Source: Desulfuromonadaceae bacterium GWC2_58_13
GTDB taxonomy: Bacteria > Desulfobacterota > Desulfuromonadia > Desulfuromonadales > Trichloromonadaceae
DNA: 6,218 bases
NCBI GenBank assembly: GCA_001825565.1
Contig: MHXM01000031.1
Coordinates: 1 to 6,218, forward strand
Reading direction: 5' to 3'
The notes beneath the pieces are model-generated. The model was not told the DNA's origin, made no database searches, and was given only the letters and a program-made list of their open reading frames with translations. Made by a program: the position numbers and the translations under genes. Shown piece by piece: positions 5,089 to 6,218 of this stretch (position 1 is its first letter; every line of letters begins with the position of its first letter).

Positions 5089-6218
5089 ATGACACACGTC
5101 ACGCAAATCCCAGAAGCCGGCCAGCCGGTTGTCCTGCCTCGCGCCGAGCATGGCATCTCCCGCAAGAGTATCGACGAGAATACCCTCAAGGTGATGTATC
5201 GACTGTCTCGCCAGGGGTACAAGGCCTATCTGGTCGGCGGCGGGGTGCGGGATCTGCTGCTGGGGCGTACGCCCAAGGATTTCGACGTCGGCACCGACGC
5301 CACCCCCAACCAGATCAAGAAATTATTCCGCAACTGTTTTCTGGTCGGGCGCCGGTTTCGTCTGGCCCATGTCCGCTTCGGCGCCGACGAGATGGTCGAA
5401 GTCGCCACTTTTCGTCGCCAGGCCGGCTCCGACGACCTTCCCGAAGATCCCGCCGACCATTTCTTTTTTGCCGAAAACATCTTCGGTACCCCGCAGGAAG
5501 ACGCTTTCCGCCGCGATTTTACCATCAACGCCCTGTTCTACGACATCAAGACCTTCGCCATCATTGATTACGTCGGCGGACTGGCCGACCTGGAGGCCCG
5601 GCGGCTGCGGGTGATCGGCGATCCGCTGGTGCGGTTCACCGAAGATCCGGTGCGCATGCTGCGGGCGCTGGAATTTTCGGCCCGGCTTGGTTTTTCCCTC
5701 GACGATTCGGTGCGCCAGGGGATCTACGAGCGCGCTCCCTTGATCGCCGAGGCCGCCCCGGCGCGCATTCGCGAAGAGCTGATGGAGCTGTTCCGGCACA
5801 AGGTTGCCGGCGCGGTTTTGCGTAACGCGCAGGGGCTCGGCCTGCTGCCGCACCTGCTGGCCGGTTTCGAGGGGGAGGAAGAAACCTTCGCCCTGGTCGA
5901 CCGGGTCGACCTGCGCACCGCTTCCGGGGTATCGATCGAAGAACACTTTGCCCTGGCCGCCATTTATCTGCCCCGGTTTCTGCGGACCTGTCCGCCGGAA
6001 AGCGAGACCTCGGTCACCGATGCGGTGCAGATCGCCGGCCTGGTGCTGTCGCCCCATTGTGGTTATTTTCATGTGGCCCACGGCATCCGCCATCTGGCCC
6101 GGGAGTTGATGGTCGGTGTGTTCCGCCTCAGTCGCAAACGCGGCAAGCGGGGGGAGCGGCGTTTTCTGCAGCATCCGATGACGCCCCAATCCCTCGAACT
6201 CTTTACCCTCTGGCATGT
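5089..6218 (+). CDS. pcnB: Poly(A) polymerase I-type nucleotidyltransferase, cut by window end
   Basis: The first 376 codons of a class II nucleotidyltransferase. The E. coli PcnB-like opening is ISRKSIDENTLKVMYRL (23-39). Then come GGGVRDLLLG (50-59), the catalytic KDFDV (D64, D66), LVGRRFRLAHV (85-95) and EVATFR (104-109). RRDFTINAL (141-149) and EDPVRMLRALEFSARLG follow. LVGRRFRLAHV fits the signature reported to separate eubacterial poly(A) polymerases from CCA-adding enzymes. Near the end RLSRKRGKRGERRFLQHP resembles the start of the Arg-rich C-terminal domain of PcnB. PcnB adds 3' poly(A) tails that promote RNA decay; in this lineage related enzymes are split into A-adding, C-adding and poly(A) types, so A-adding tRNA repair is the alternative. 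The ATG at 5089 is the first usable start in frame, but no ribosome binding site precedes it. The gene is divergent from miaA. Confidence 0.92.
   Translation, partial: MTHVTQIPEAGQPVVLPRAEHGISRKSIDENTLKVMYRLSRQGYKAYLVGGGVRDLLLGRTPKDFDVGTDATPNQIKKLFRNCFLVGRRFRLAHVRFGADEMVEVATFRRQAGSDDLPEDPADHFFFAENIFGTPQEDAFRRDFTINALFYDIKTFAIIDYVGGLADLEARRLRVIGDPLVRFTEDPVRMLRALEFSARLGFSLDDSVRQGIYERAPLIAEAAPARIREELMELFRHKVAGAVLRNAQGLGLLPHLLAGFEGEEETFALVDRVDLRTASGVSIEEHFALAAIYLPRFLRTCPPESETSVTDAVQIAGLVLSPHCGYFHVAHGIRHLARELMVGVFRLSRKRGKRGERRFLQHPMTPQSLELFTLWH

Noticed and set aside
5323..6216. Leftward 297-codon frame opposite pcnB
   Set aside because: pcnB motifs are unmistakable on the plus strand; this is its antisense shadow.

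Overview
The window looks like a piece of a GC-rich proteobacterial chromosome, most probably a Desulfuromonadota member (Geobacter/Desulfuromonas/Pelobacter-like). This rests on the type of PcnB and MiaA proteins, strong GC bias in codon third positions, and consensus sigma70-type promoters. It is an inference from remembered family resemblance, not from a search.

Right part (about 3223-6218) is housekeeping tRNA/RNA biology. A divergent promoter region (4913-5088) separates two transcription units. Rightward runs pcnB, a poly(A) polymerase I-type nucleotidyltransferase cut by the window end. Leftward runs miaA (tRNA A37 prenyltransferase, of a divergent sequence type). It is followed after 11 bases by a GuaD-like nucleoside/purine deaminase whose ribosome binding site is built into the miaA stop codon. 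The next gene on that strand is tRNA-Gly(GCC), whose own consensus promoter has its -35 box over the deaminase stop codon. A strong hairpin terminator closes the unit.

Middle part (about 2477-3222) has no intact gene. It holds a degenerate leftward reading frame interrupted by TGA and a series of hairpins on the minus strand that may mark an RNA or decayed repeat. Leftward of this is a 440-residue STAND/AAA-type ATPase with a C-terminal PD-(D/E)XK-like (DUF234) domain. Immediately before its ribosome binding site is a perfect 12-bp inverted repeat made of two TTAC(A/T)GTAA boxes, a convincing operator.

Left part (1 to about 905) is sharply AT-rich and looks horizontally acquired. It carries a 41-codon gene 3' end that reads like the C-terminal stub of a larger protein, possibly a polymorphic toxin. 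After 27 bases comes a small protein with two membrane helices and a soluble tail, which would fit an immunity role. The first codons of a third leftward gene run off the window edge. The left part plus the ATPase plausibly form an accessory region lying on the 3' side of the tRNA-Gly gene.
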